A DNA stretch of 52,901 nucleotides, taken from JAAXTX01 sp035560715. Lineage in GTDB: Bacteria; Patescibacteriota; Minisyncoccia; Moranbacterales; UBA1568. Made by a program: the position numbers and the translations under genes. Positions within the stretch are counted from its first letter, which is position 1, and each line of letters begins with the position of its first letter. The notes below the pieces were generated by a model. That model searched no databases, was not told the DNA's origin, and saw only the letters and a program-made list of their open reading frames with translations. Where the stretch lies: NCBI GenBank assembly GCA_035560715.1, contig DATMYW010000030.1:1-52901 (forward strand), in the 5' to 3' direction. Below, in pieces: positions 16,319 to 23,550 of the stretch.

Positions 16319-16876
16319 CTACGCCCGCGAGACGTACGCGCCTTTCTCGGTATTCACGATGACCCGGTCGCCGGCGGAGATGAAGAGCGGCACGGTCAGC
16401 TTGAGACCGTTCTCGAGCGTGACGACCTTGTCGCCGCCAGAAGCGGTGTCGCCCTTGATGCCCGGAGGCGCCTCCTTCACGGAAAACTCCATCTTCACCG
16501 GGAGCTCCACGTTGATCGCCCGCCCACCGTAGTTGAGGACAGTCACGTCGGTCCCCTCGATCAGGTATTTCGCCGCGTCACCGAGCACGTCCGACTGGAG
16601 CGCGAACTGTTCGTAGCTCTCGCCGTCCATGAACTGGTACTCATCGCCTTCGCGGTAGAGGTACTGCGCGGACGACTTCGCGGTCTCCGCCTCCTCGAAC
16701 TTGTCCTTGTCCTGGAACGTGTACTCGATCGTCGCCCCGGTCAGGATGTTCTTGAGTTTCGTGCGCATGACCGCGCCGGCACGGCCGGTCTTGGAATGCT
16801 GGTAGTCGAGCACGACGAACGGCTGTCCGTCCCACACGATCTTCTTTCCGGTCTTGATGTCGCTGAGTCCGAGCAT
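16319..16876 (-). CDS. efp: Elongation factor P
   Basis: Relieves ribosome stalling at polyproline. The three beta-barrel domains are visible: MRTKLKNILTGATIEYTF ends domain I, and ENGLKLTVPLFISAGDRVIVNTEKGAYVSR is domain III (given here joined from two stretches). 185 residues. The loop that reaches the peptidyl-transferase centre reads SKTGRAGA, so the tip residue is Arg32, not the Lys of the beta-lysylated type. No EarP- or EpmA-type modification gene is in the window. Likely the last gene of the rpsF cluster. Confidence 0.96.
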   Translation of the reverse strand: MLGLSDIKTGKKIVWDGQPFVVLDYQHSKTGRAGAVMRTKLKNILTGATIEYTFQDKDKFEEAETAKSSAQYLYREGDEYQFMDGESYEQFALQSDVLGDAAKYLIEGTDVTVLNYGGRAINVELPVKMEFSVKEAPPGIKGDTASGGDKVVTLENGLKLTVPLFISAGDRVIVNTEKGAYVSRA

Positions 16877-16937
16877 AGATTCAGTCTAAAGTCAAAAGTC
16901 GAAAGGCCGCAAAGTCATCCCGTATCGGAACGGAACC

Positions 16938-17132
16938 CTACTTCACCACGTACGGGATGAGTCCCATGAACCGCGCGCGCTTGATCGCGAGCGCGACATC
17001 CTTCTGCTGCTTCGCCGACAGGCCATGGCGCTTCGGCGGATAAATCTTCCCTTGGGAGTTCAAAAACTTCCGGAGAAAATAGGCATCCTTGTAGTCAAGA
17101 TGCTCGAGTTTCTTCTGCATCGCGTCTTCCAT
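16938..17132 (-). CDS. rpsR: 30S ribosomal protein bS18
   Basis: Small ribosomal protein that pairs with S6. The core is clear: LDYKDAYFLRKFLNSQGKIYPP followed by RHGLSAKQQKDVALAIKRARFMGLIPYV. I use the ATG at 17132 (64 residues); a TTG at 17147 in the same frame would add five residues, and neither has a Shine-Dalgarno. The N-terminus is short and lacks the Cys/basic leader found in many S18 proteins. Its place after ssb matches the common rpsF-ssb-rpsR order. Confidence 0.93.
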   Translation of the reverse strand: MEDAMQKKLEHLDYKDAYFLRKFLNSQGKIYPPKRHGLSAKQQKDVALAIKRARFMGLIPYVVK

Positions 17133-17212
17133 AGATATGATATTCAAACGGATTATCTCAACCGACCCGTTTCTTCGTTGTCAGTTGTCGGTTATAAGTC
17201 GTACGTTCTTCC

Positions 17213-17734
17213 CTAGAACGGGACGTCCTCGATCCGGACCTCGTCCTTTTCATCGTCGAGATTGATGGTCGGAATCTCCTCCTCGACCGGCTCCGGCTTG
17301 TGCGCGGCCGGATGCGACGGGACCGAGGTCCGTCCGGCGGACGATCCCTGCTGCTGGTATCCGCCCTGTCGCGGCGCGTATCCACCTCCCTGGCCCTGGC
17401 TTCCCTGCGGACGGGAACCGATCTGCATCGACTCGCCGACGATCTCGGTCGTCTTGCGCTCGACACCGTCCTTGCCGACGAACGAACGGGTCTGCAGCCG
17501 CCCTTCGAAAAAGGCTTCGCTTCCCTTCGTCAGATACTGGCCCGCGATTTCCGCGAGTCGGCCCCACAGGACGACCGTATGGAACTCGGTCTTCTCCTGC
17601 TTCTGTCCGGCCTTGTCCACCCAGCGATGGTTCGTCGCGAGACCGATCGTCGCCACCGTCTGTCCGGTCTGTGTCGTCCGGACATCGGGATCGCGCGTCA
17701 GGCGACCCACCAGGATCACTCGGTTCACGTTCAT
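17213..17734 (-). CDS. ssb: Single-stranded DNA-binding protein
   Basis: OB-fold protein of 173 residues. MNVNRVILVGRLTRDPDVR opens the fold, and FHTVVLWGRLAE and GSEAFFEGRLQTRSF follow. A Gly/Gln-rich linker (about 110-135) leads to an acidic tail ending EVRIEDVPF, the partner-binding tip. Complete. It lies between rpsF and rpsR. Confidence 0.96.
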   Translation of the reverse strand: MNVNRVILVGRLTRDPDVRTTQTGQTVATIGLATNHRWVDKAGQKQEKTEFHTVVLWGRLAEIAGQYLTKGSEAFFEGRLQTRSFVGKDGVERKTTEIVGESMQIGSRPQGSQGQGGGYAPRQGGYQQQGSSAGRTSVPSHPAAHKPEPVEEEIPTINLDDEKDEVRIEDVPF

Positions 17735-17865
17735 ATGATTTTCGGTTACCCGATTATGGACTATCGATATTTCGAAATACGAAATGCGGATTGCGAAATC
17801 GTCCGCCCTCTTCCCTGTTCCCTGTTTCCGACTTTCGATTTTCGACTTTTTGCTTTCGCCTTCTT

Positions 17866-18450
17866 CTAAATGTCGAGTACTTCCTTCAGCTGCTTGTCGA
17901 GGTCTTCCTGTGAGATCGGCTTTTTGTCGCTTGCCGCCGCCTTCACCTCCTCAGCATTCTCTTCCGTCTTCTCTTCCATCACGGCCGGTTTCTCGGTGCG
18001 GACCGGCTCGACGGCCCGCCGCTCGGAACCGCGATCGGAAAAGCGCCGTCCACCACCGCTCCGGCGATCATCCCGACGAATCGGCTTCGGACGCTCCTCG
18101 CGCGGGATGGCCTTGAGCTCCGGCAGGCCGTCCGCCCGAACGATAAGGAAGCGGGAAACCGCGTTGTAGAGCTGGAGCGCCTTGGTGATCCCATCAATCA
18201 CGTTCTCCTTGTCCTGCATCCCCTCTCCGGTCTCCGGCATCGAGAATCTCCTCGCGACATAGGTCCCGCGGCGCTCGCTCCTGATCTCATAGGCGAGATT
18301 CCGTTTTTCCTCCGTCTCTTCCGAAAGGAAGGTCCCTCCGAAATCCGTCACGATCTTTTCCACGTCCTCGCGGATCTTCGGAAGCTCGGCTTCCTTTGAA
18401 TCCCCGACGAGATAGAACAGTTCGTACTCCCTCGTTTCCTTCGCTGCCAT
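17866..18450 (-). CDS. rpsF: 30S ribosomal protein bS6 with long C-terminal tail
   Basis: The first 100 residues are a normal S6 domain (REYELFYLVG, KRNLAYEIRSERRGTYVARRF in two parts, YNAVSRFLIVRAD). They are followed by a charged tail of about 90 residues: first Arg-rich (RRDDRRSGGGRRFSDRGSER), then Glu/Lys-rich. S6 is usually 95-135 residues, so the tail is unusual. First gene of the cluster. It has a promoter and a 115-nt leader that can fold, a possible site of S6:S18 feedback. Confidence 0.94.
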   Translation of the reverse strand: MAAKETREYELFYLVGDSKEAELPKIREDVEKIVTDFGGTFLSEETEEKRNLAYEIRSERRGTYVARRFSMPETGEGMQDKENVIDGITKALQLYNAVSRFLIVRADGLPELKAIPREERPKPIRRDDRRSGGGRRFSDRGSERRAVEPVRTEKPAVMEEKTEENAEEVKAAASDKKPISQEDLDKQLKEVLDI

Positions 18451-18566
18451 AGGGTATCACTCAACGAATTAATCATCGTAAAACCGCCAAAGAGAGCCCC
18501 TTCGCGGTTTCTGCCCGCCCTGGTCTCCTTGCGGAGCGGGGCGAAGCGTCGGACTTTCTCTCTTGT
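18451..18566 (-). promoter_or_regulatory. Structured leader of rpsF, possible S6:S18 site
   Basis: On the minus strand the leader holds a hairpin with outer stem CGCCC/GGGCG, an internal loop including ACCA, and inner stem CTCC-GCAA-GGAG. A second stem AACCGC/GCGGTT follows. S6:S18 autoregulatory hairpins are known in this position in other bacteria. Whether this is the same motif is a guess. Confidence 0.35.
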
Positions 18567-18572
18567 GACCGG

Positions 18573-18601
18573 ATACTAACAGGGATTCACGGACTTGGCA
18601 A
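18573..18601 (-). promoter_or_regulatory. Promoter of the rpsF-ssb-rpsR-efp unit
   Basis: On the minus strand TTGCCA (18596-18601), 17 nt, TAGTAT (18573-18578). Confidence 0.65.
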
Positions 18602-18638
18602 GTGGCGACAGCATTTCGGTCATCCGAACCGCGTGACC

Positions 18639-19724
18639 TTACGACCCGTTCATATCCCGCAGAACCTGTTCCTGAGTCCGGGCGGAATCATAGATACGGA
18701 CATCGTCTATCTGACCGTCAAAATAGTAGTTTCCCGGAATCGGCGGCGTGGCGCCGTTCAGCATAGCTCCGATCGCCACTCCCGGGTTATCCGTGATGGA
18801 ACCGCTTCCCTGGCTCGATGTTCCTTCCAATACTCCGTTCACATAGATCTTGGTATTCGTTCCGTCGGCGGTCGCCTCGATATGATACCAGGTGTTCGCA
18901 ACCGGAATGGTCGTACTTTGAACGCGTCCGGCCCCGGAACCGATTTCGAAATTGAACCTGTTGCCGAACATCGGCCCCTGAAACAGCAGCGCCATTCCGC
19001 CGGCAGGTCCGCCAATATCACGCCCGACGGCCATGATGTACTTGTCGACCGAAACGGATCCGATCCTGACCCAGGCCGCCAAGGTGAATACATTCGTCGG
19101 CATCGTAATCGAAGAAGTCCGCGCCGCGAAGTTGTCCGTTCCGTTGAAGTTGCCCGCCTGTCCGAACTTTCCCGAACTCCAATATCCGCTGCTGCCACTC
19201 CAGGTCAGTATGTTTCCGTTTCCGCTCGAATCCAGGACGGTGCTTCCCGACCCGTCATCGAATTTCCACCATCCGAGCATTTCGAGCGGCTTCACTTTGA
19301 CCTCCACGGCGCGGGTCGTACTACTGGTCTTTCCTCTGGATTTCACCCTCGTGACCAGCATCCGGTCGGTAGCGCAATCGGTAATGGCGACATCGCCGTT
19401 CTCACCCTGGAAAAAGTTGACCGTCCAGCCATCGACAGAGGTGATGTCACCGCCCGAACAGGTCGCCCCGGAAATATTGTTCGCGATCTCCTGCACAGTC
19501 AGTCGTCCACCCTTGTAAATCTGATACAGTACCAGTTCTATACCGGAATCGGCCACTTGGAACGATCGTGTCGAATTCCCGGTGGAGAGTGCCGCCTTCT
19601 GTTGCAGGACCGCCGCGGACAGGACCGTCAGCGAGGTCACGAGCATGAGTGACAGTATGATGAGGGAAAAGACGAGAACGGAGCCTTCGGCCGTGGAACG
19701 GAATACGCGAACCTTGTTTCCCAT
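18639..19724 (-). CDS. PilX-like pilin-type protein with LamG lectin-like domain
   Basis: The N-terminus has a hydrophobic helix (SVLVFSLIILSLMLVTSLTV, about residues 15-34) in the form of PilX-type minor pilins, with a following helix AALSTGNSTRSFQVADSGIE, after which comes a Cys-containing spacer. From about residue 150 a concanavalin/LamG-like jelly roll begins (GWWKFDDGSGSTVLDSSGNG, then WYHIEATADG and YFDGQIDDVRIYDSARTQEQ). This predicts a surface-exposed, filament- or membrane-linked adhesin for glycans or neighbouring cells. The start could also be the ATG at 19733, but the AGGA there is only one base away. Downstream of the lytic transglycosylase on the same strand. Confidence 0.85.
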   Translation of the reverse strand: MGNKVRVFRSTAEGSVLVFSLIILSLMLVTSLTVLSAAVLQQKAALSTGNSTRSFQVADSGIELVLYQIYKGGRLTVQEIANNISGATCSGGDITSVDGWTVNFFQGENGDVAITDCATDRMLVTRVKSRGKTSSTTRAVEVKVKPLEMLGWWKFDDGSGSTVLDSSGNGNILTWSGSSGYWSSGKFGQAGNFNGTDNFAARTSSITMPTNVFTLAAWVRIGSVSVDKYIMAVGRDIGGPAGGMALLFQGPMFGNRFNFEIGSGAGRVQSTTIPVANTWYHIEATADGTNTKIYVNGVLEGTSSQGSGSITDNPGVAIGAMLNGATPPIPGNYYFDGQIDDVRIYDSARTQEQVLRDMNGS

Positions 19725-19772
19725 ATGATTCATGTCCTGCGCGGATGATCAGCTTTCAATATTGAAACCGGA

Positions 19773-21044
19773 TCAGTCGAACAGCTGCTTATAATGGTCT
19801 GCCCAATAGAGGATACCGTTGATGTACGGCGCGTAACACGTACCGAGATAACTGCAGGCGGCCGACTTCATGGCGGATGTCTTACCGGACGTCACGCCCG
19901 GTGTCTTCGCGAGTTTCAAGGCCATCGCCATCACGCCGTCAGTCAGGTTCCAGGGGCTCGGAGGGTTGTGACCCGTCGCCGACGAGACCTGTGATTTGTA
20001 GGCATTCCACGTATCCGGCATGAACTGCGCGACGCCCATCGCACCACCCGTTCCGGTATACCCCTTCGGATTACAGGAGACCTTCTGTTTCTTGTAGTCG
20101 ATGTCCAAATCGTCGCAGATTTTCTTGAACAAATCACGCCGCCGCTGGAACGTCGCCCATGCCGTCTTGCCAAGTTTTCCGGCCTTGTACGATGCCTGCG
20201 CGCCGCTCTCCACCTGCGCGTACGTACAACCGCCGACATTGGCACCGAGGTTGGTCTCCATCTTGAGCACGCCGACGAGGAACCCCTTCGGCACGCCGGT
20301 CTTCTTGTTCGCGTACTCGACCGCGTCCTTGATATCGCTCGCATCGTAGGAATTCCCAGTCAAAGTCGACAAGTCGCTCTGCAATTCGGCGACTTCCTTC
20401 CTCAGTCGGTCGACGACCTTCTGCTGATCCTCCAGATCGGCCGCGGTCGACTGCTGATCGGAAGCGAGTTCCTGTTTCTGCACGAGTTTGCTTCCGAGCG
20501 TCGCCTCATGCGCCTGCTTGAGCGCCTCGAGGTCCGACTGCGCCTGGAGCGCCTGATCCTGCGACGAATGTATGTCCGAAAGCGCCGCGCTCATCCGTTC
20601 GCCGACCGTCATGACCCGGTCGGGATCATTGAGCGCGCGGGTGACATCGTCCGCCGAGAGGAGTGCCGTGAATGCCGGGTCCTCCGACTCGGACTGCATC
20701 TCCCGAACGAGCCCGGCCAGTATGAGACGGTTCTCATCGATCCGGTTCTGGATGAGCTCGACTTCGGCCTGTTTCTTCTCGATCTCGTTCGTGGCCTGTG
20801 CGATCCGCGTCTTCGTCGCGACGATCGCCTGCTGCGTCACCGCAAGCGACGCGTTGATCCGGTTCAACTGTCCCGAAAGAGCGTCAGCCTGAGCTTGCGC
20901 CTGTTGCAATTTTTTTTGCGCCCTCTCATAATCCTTCTCTATGGAATCGACATCCTGCGCCTGCGCCACCAGAGCCGTCACCGCGGAGGTGCCGGAAATC
21001 ACGAGGGCAAGAAAAAGAGCGAGTATGCGGAATACCTGTTTCAT
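19773..21044 (-). CDS. Secreted coiled-coil lytic transglycosylase
   Basis: A signal peptide (about residues 1-29, ending AQAQD) is followed by a long coiled coil of the PcsB/EnvC type (about 33-235). A lytic-transglycosylase domain comes last, with the catalytic Glu in GFLVGVLKMETNLG and the MltB/SLT-type motif GGAMGVAQFMPDTWNAY. 423 residues. Several cysteine pairs in the enzyme domain suggest disulfides outside the cell. It should cut peptidoglycan glycan strands, perhaps with the division or pilus apparatus. An extended -10 lies only 6 nt before the ATG, so the mRNA may be leaderless. Confidence 0.9.
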   Translation of the reverse strand: MKQVFRILALFLALVISGTSAVTALVAQAQDVDSIEKDYERAQKKLQQAQAQADALSGQLNRINASLAVTQQAIVATKTRIAQATNEIEKKQAEVELIQNRIDENRLILAGLVREMQSESEDPAFTALLSADDVTRALNDPDRVMTVGERMSAALSDIHSSQDQALQAQSDLEALKQAHEATLGSKLVQKQELASDQQSTAADLEDQQKVVDRLRKEVAELQSDLSTLTGNSYDASDIKDAVEYANKKTGVPKGFLVGVLKMETNLGANVGGCTYAQVESGAQASYKAGKLGKTAWATFQRRRDLFKKICDDLDIDYKKQKVSCNPKGYTGTGGAMGVAQFMPDTWNAYKSQVSSATGHNPPSPWNLTDGVMAMALKLAKTPGVTSGKTSAMKSAACSYLGTCYAPYINGILYWADHYKQLFD

Positions 21045-21050
21045 TTCCGT

Positions 21051-21059
21051 ATCATACCA
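21051..21059 (-). promoter_or_regulatory. Extended -10 promoter of the transglycosylase gene
   Basis: TGG-TATGAT on the minus strand, 6 nt before the ATG; the -35 (TTTCGC) is poor. It predicts transcription starting at or next to the start codon. Confidence 0.5.
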
Positions 21060-21093
21060 TGAACACCCTATCAGCGAAAGGAGTTTGACCGAA

Positions 21094-21124
21094 AAAGGCC
21101 GTCCGAAAGCATCGGACGGCCTTT
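21094..21124. terminator. recA terminator
   Basis: AAAGGCCGTCCGA-AAGCA-TCGGACGGCCTTT: an 11-bp GC-rich stem with T-runs in both directions. Confidence 0.85.
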
Positions 21125-21145
21125 GTATTCGGGACGATACATTCG

Positions 21146-22180
21146 TTAGGCCAAGAGGGCCGCGTCCTCCTTCGCCTTCTTCATGATCGCTTTGCCGATC
21201 GCTTCCGCGATTTTCGGATTTTCTTTGAGAAACGTCTTTGCCGTCTCGCGACCGACACCGAGTTTCGTCTCGCCGAAGAGGTATGAGTTGCCCGATTTCT
21301 TGACGGTCTCCAGACGGACTCCCGTATCCAACAGATCACCCGAAGCCGAGATGCCCTCGTTGTACATGATGTCGATTTCGGTCGTCCGGAACGGTGGAGC
21401 CACCTTGTTCTTCACGACCTTTATCTTCACGCGGTTGCCGACGACTTCCTCGCCCTTCTTGATCTGGGCGGCACGGCGCACCTCGATCCGGACCGATGAA
21501 TAGAACTTGAGTGCCTGACCGCCGGTCGTCGTCTCTGGATTGCCGAACATGACGCCGATCTTCATGCGCAGCTGGTTGATGAAGATGACCACTGTATTGG
21601 ACTTGGCCATGATCGGAGTAAGTTTGCGCAGGGCCTGCGACATGAGCCGAGCCTGTCGTCCGACATGCTGATCCCCCATCTCGCCTTCGATCTCCGCGCG
21701 CGGGACGAGTGCCGCCACCGAGTCGACCACGATCACGTCGAGCGCGTTCGAACGCACGAGTGTCTCGACGATGTCGAGCGCCTGTTCGCCCGCGTCCGGC
21801 TGTGAGATCAGAAGGTCGGCCGTCTTCACCCCGAGTTTCTTCGCATACTCCGGATCGAGCGCATGCTCCGCGTCGATGAAAGCCGCGGTCCCGCCCATCT
21901 TCTGCGCGTTCGCGATGATATGGAGCGCCAAGGTCGTCTTGCCCGACGACTCCGGCCCATACACCTCGATCACGCGGCCTCGCGGCACGCCGCCGATGCC
22001 GAGCGCCAGGTCGAGCGAGACCGATCCCGTCGGAATCGCCTCGATGTCCACCTTGCGGACTTCGCCGAGCTTCATGATCATCTCGTCCCCGAACTTCTCC
22101 TTGATGGATCCCATCACCGCGTCAAGACCGTCCTTTCCGCCACGCTTCTCCTGCTTCGCGTTCACGTCTTTCGCTGCCAT
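21146..22180 (-). CDS. recA: Recombinase RecA
   Basis: Strand-exchange ATPase. Walker A GPESSGKTT is near residue 75, and VIVVDSVAALVPRAEIEGEMGD, FINQLRMKIGVMFGNPETTTGG and the L2-loop region are intact (each quoted in part). 344 residues, complete, with a Lys-rich N-terminus and a short C-terminal tail (KAKEDAALLA). It starts 31 nt after the RodZ-like gene and probably shares its mRNA. No clear Shine-Dalgarno. With ComEC and SSB it would support integration of incoming DNA. Confidence 0.98.
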   Translation of the reverse strand: MAAKDVNAKQEKRGGKDGLDAVMGSIKEKFGDEMIMKLGEVRKVDIEAIPTGSVSLDLALGIGGVPRGRVIEVYGPESSGKTTLALHIIANAQKMGGTAAFIDAEHALDPEYAKKLGVKTADLLISQPDAGEQALDIVETLVRSNALDVIVVDSVAALVPRAEIEGEMGDQHVGRQARLMSQALRKLTPIMAKSNTVVIFINQLRMKIGVMFGNPETTTGGQALKFYSSVRIEVRRAAQIKKGEEVVGNRVKIKVVKNKVAPPFRTTEIDIMYNEGISASGDLLDTGVRLETVKKSGNSYLFGETKLGVGRETAKTFLKENPKIAEAIGKAIMKKAKEDAALLA

Positions 22181-22211
22181 ACGTATATCCGATTATTGAT
22201 AAACTCTCCGG

Positions 22212-23189
22212 TCATCCTCTTCCGTCCGGTCCGTAGACCGTCGTCGACGGCTTCGGGTCCTCTGAGACCGGCGACTCCCCTCCATCGTCCTGGCGGACCA
22301 GTACCGCGTTCCCGACATCCGACTGGACCTCAATCCGCTCCCGTGCCGAAAACGGCCGCGTCTCACCCGAAGGAAGCGTCCCATTCCATACGGTCTCACC
22401 GTCGACTCGGACCGAAACATGCGTCGGGATCGTCGCACGGACCGAAATCCTCACGGACGACGTCGGCGCCTGATCAGAGGCGACAAACGAGACATCGCTT
22501 CCCGGGGGCAGTACCGCATTGACTGCGACGGTCCTCGTACGCGTCTTCCCGAACCGGTTCTCCGACGTTATGACGATCGTATTGAGACCGGAGGTGAGCG
22601 ACAATTCCTCGGAAAAAGCTCCGCGCTCATCGACGGTCGTTTCGCCTCCGTTTATGCGAACGGTAGCGCGCGGGTCGGATTCACCGCTGACAACGGTCGT
22701 CGCCACGGTCAGGGAATCACCGTCTCGCGGGGACAACAGTACCAACCGCGGCTCCGAGATGAATGTCTGGAACTGGAAATAGAGGTACGAGAAGGAACCG
22801 ATGACGACAACCGCGATAACGGAAAGAACGACGCCTCTCGTCGATACCGGAACTTGGAAACGTATCGGACATTTCGGATGGAAACGCGACGGGGCTGGTG
22901 CCCCGCTCAGATTCTTCCGTATGCTCCGCTCACGCTCGTAGAGCTTGAGAATCGCTTCCTCGGGAATACCGAGAAATGCCGCGTATGCGCGCAGAAACCC
23001 ACGGACATACACTTCCGGAGGGAGACTCCCATACGCGCCCGACTCGAGCGCCTCGAGGTATTTCACCTGGATGCTCGTCGCACGGGACACCTCCGAGAGG
23101 CTGATCCGATTGTCGGCACGGACCTTGCGAAGCTTTTCTCCGAGTGTGAGCGATCCGACCCGTTTTCTGGTGAAATTCGCGGCAGTCAT
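22212..23189 (-). CDS. RodZ-like membrane protein with N-terminal helix-turn-helix
   Basis: Residues 14-80 are an HTH_25-type Xre-like domain (LGEKLRKVRADNRISLSEVS and KYLEALESGAYGSLPPEVYV). One membrane helix (about 118-140) follows, then two Ig-like beta domains, the first like the glucodextranase-B repeat (LLSPRDGDSLTVATTVVSGE). This is the layout of RodZ, the cell-shape protein that links cytoskeleton and wall. The link to MreB is not testable here because no mre gene is in the window. A -10 lies 6 nt before the ATG. Confidence 0.85.
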   Translation of the reverse strand: MTAANFTRKRVGSLTLGEKLRKVRADNRISLSEVSRATSIQVKYLEALESGAYGSLPPEVYVRGFLRAYAAFLGIPEEAILKLYERERSIRKNLSGAPAPSRFHPKCPIRFQVPVSTRGVVLSVIAVVVIGSFSYLYFQFQTFISEPRLVLLSPRDGDSLTVATTVVSGESDPRATVRINGGETTVDERGAFSEELSLTSGLNTIVITSENRFGKTRTRTVAVNAVLPPGSDVSFVASDQAPTSSVRISVRATIPTHVSVRVDGETVWNGTLPSGETRPFSARERIEVQSDVGNAVLVRQDDGGESPVSEDPKPSTTVYGPDGRG

Positions 23190-23195
23190 GCCTCC

Positions 23196-23224
23196 ATCCT
23201 AGCACGCCCCGACCGATGGGCCAA
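23196..23224 (-). promoter_or_regulatory. Promoter of the RodZ-like gene
   Basis: On the minus strand TTGGCC (23219-23224), 17 nt, TAGGAT (23196-23201), only 6 nt (GGAGGC) before the ATG. It implies a leaderless or almost leaderless transcript. Confidence 0.5.
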
Positions 23225-23550
23225 GGGAGTGAAAAACGTGGATCGGAAGAACGATTTCTCGTATTACTCACTCATCTTTCATTTCCACTCGTTTGTCTCC
23301 CTTCCAAAAAACTCTGGCGGAGCGTTACAGGCGGGCACAAGCACGGCTCTTCGCGAAGTGCGGGGAGCGACGGTCCAGAGCGCGGAAATACATCCTGGTC
23401 CTGTCGATCGCGAACGACTGCACCGGATCACCATAGGCAAGTACGCCCTCGCAAAGACAGACTCATAGGAAACGATCCGTTCGGCAACGAAGACCGACCC
23501 CGTAGACCGCGGGACACGCTTTCGACCTTATGGACCTGATGGACTTTCGA
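23225..23550. other. Unassigned region between ftsK and the RodZ-like gene
   Basis: This 326-bp stretch separates two minus-strand genes. It has coding-like base composition but only short frames. On the plus strand a 42-codon tail runs from KTLAERYRRAQARLF to DCTGSP; on the minus strand a 36-codon frame contains YGDPVQSFAIDRTRMYF. Neither has a start with a Shine-Dalgarno. It could be a decayed gene or an unrecognised RNA. No terminator is obvious after ftsK. Confidence 0.3.
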
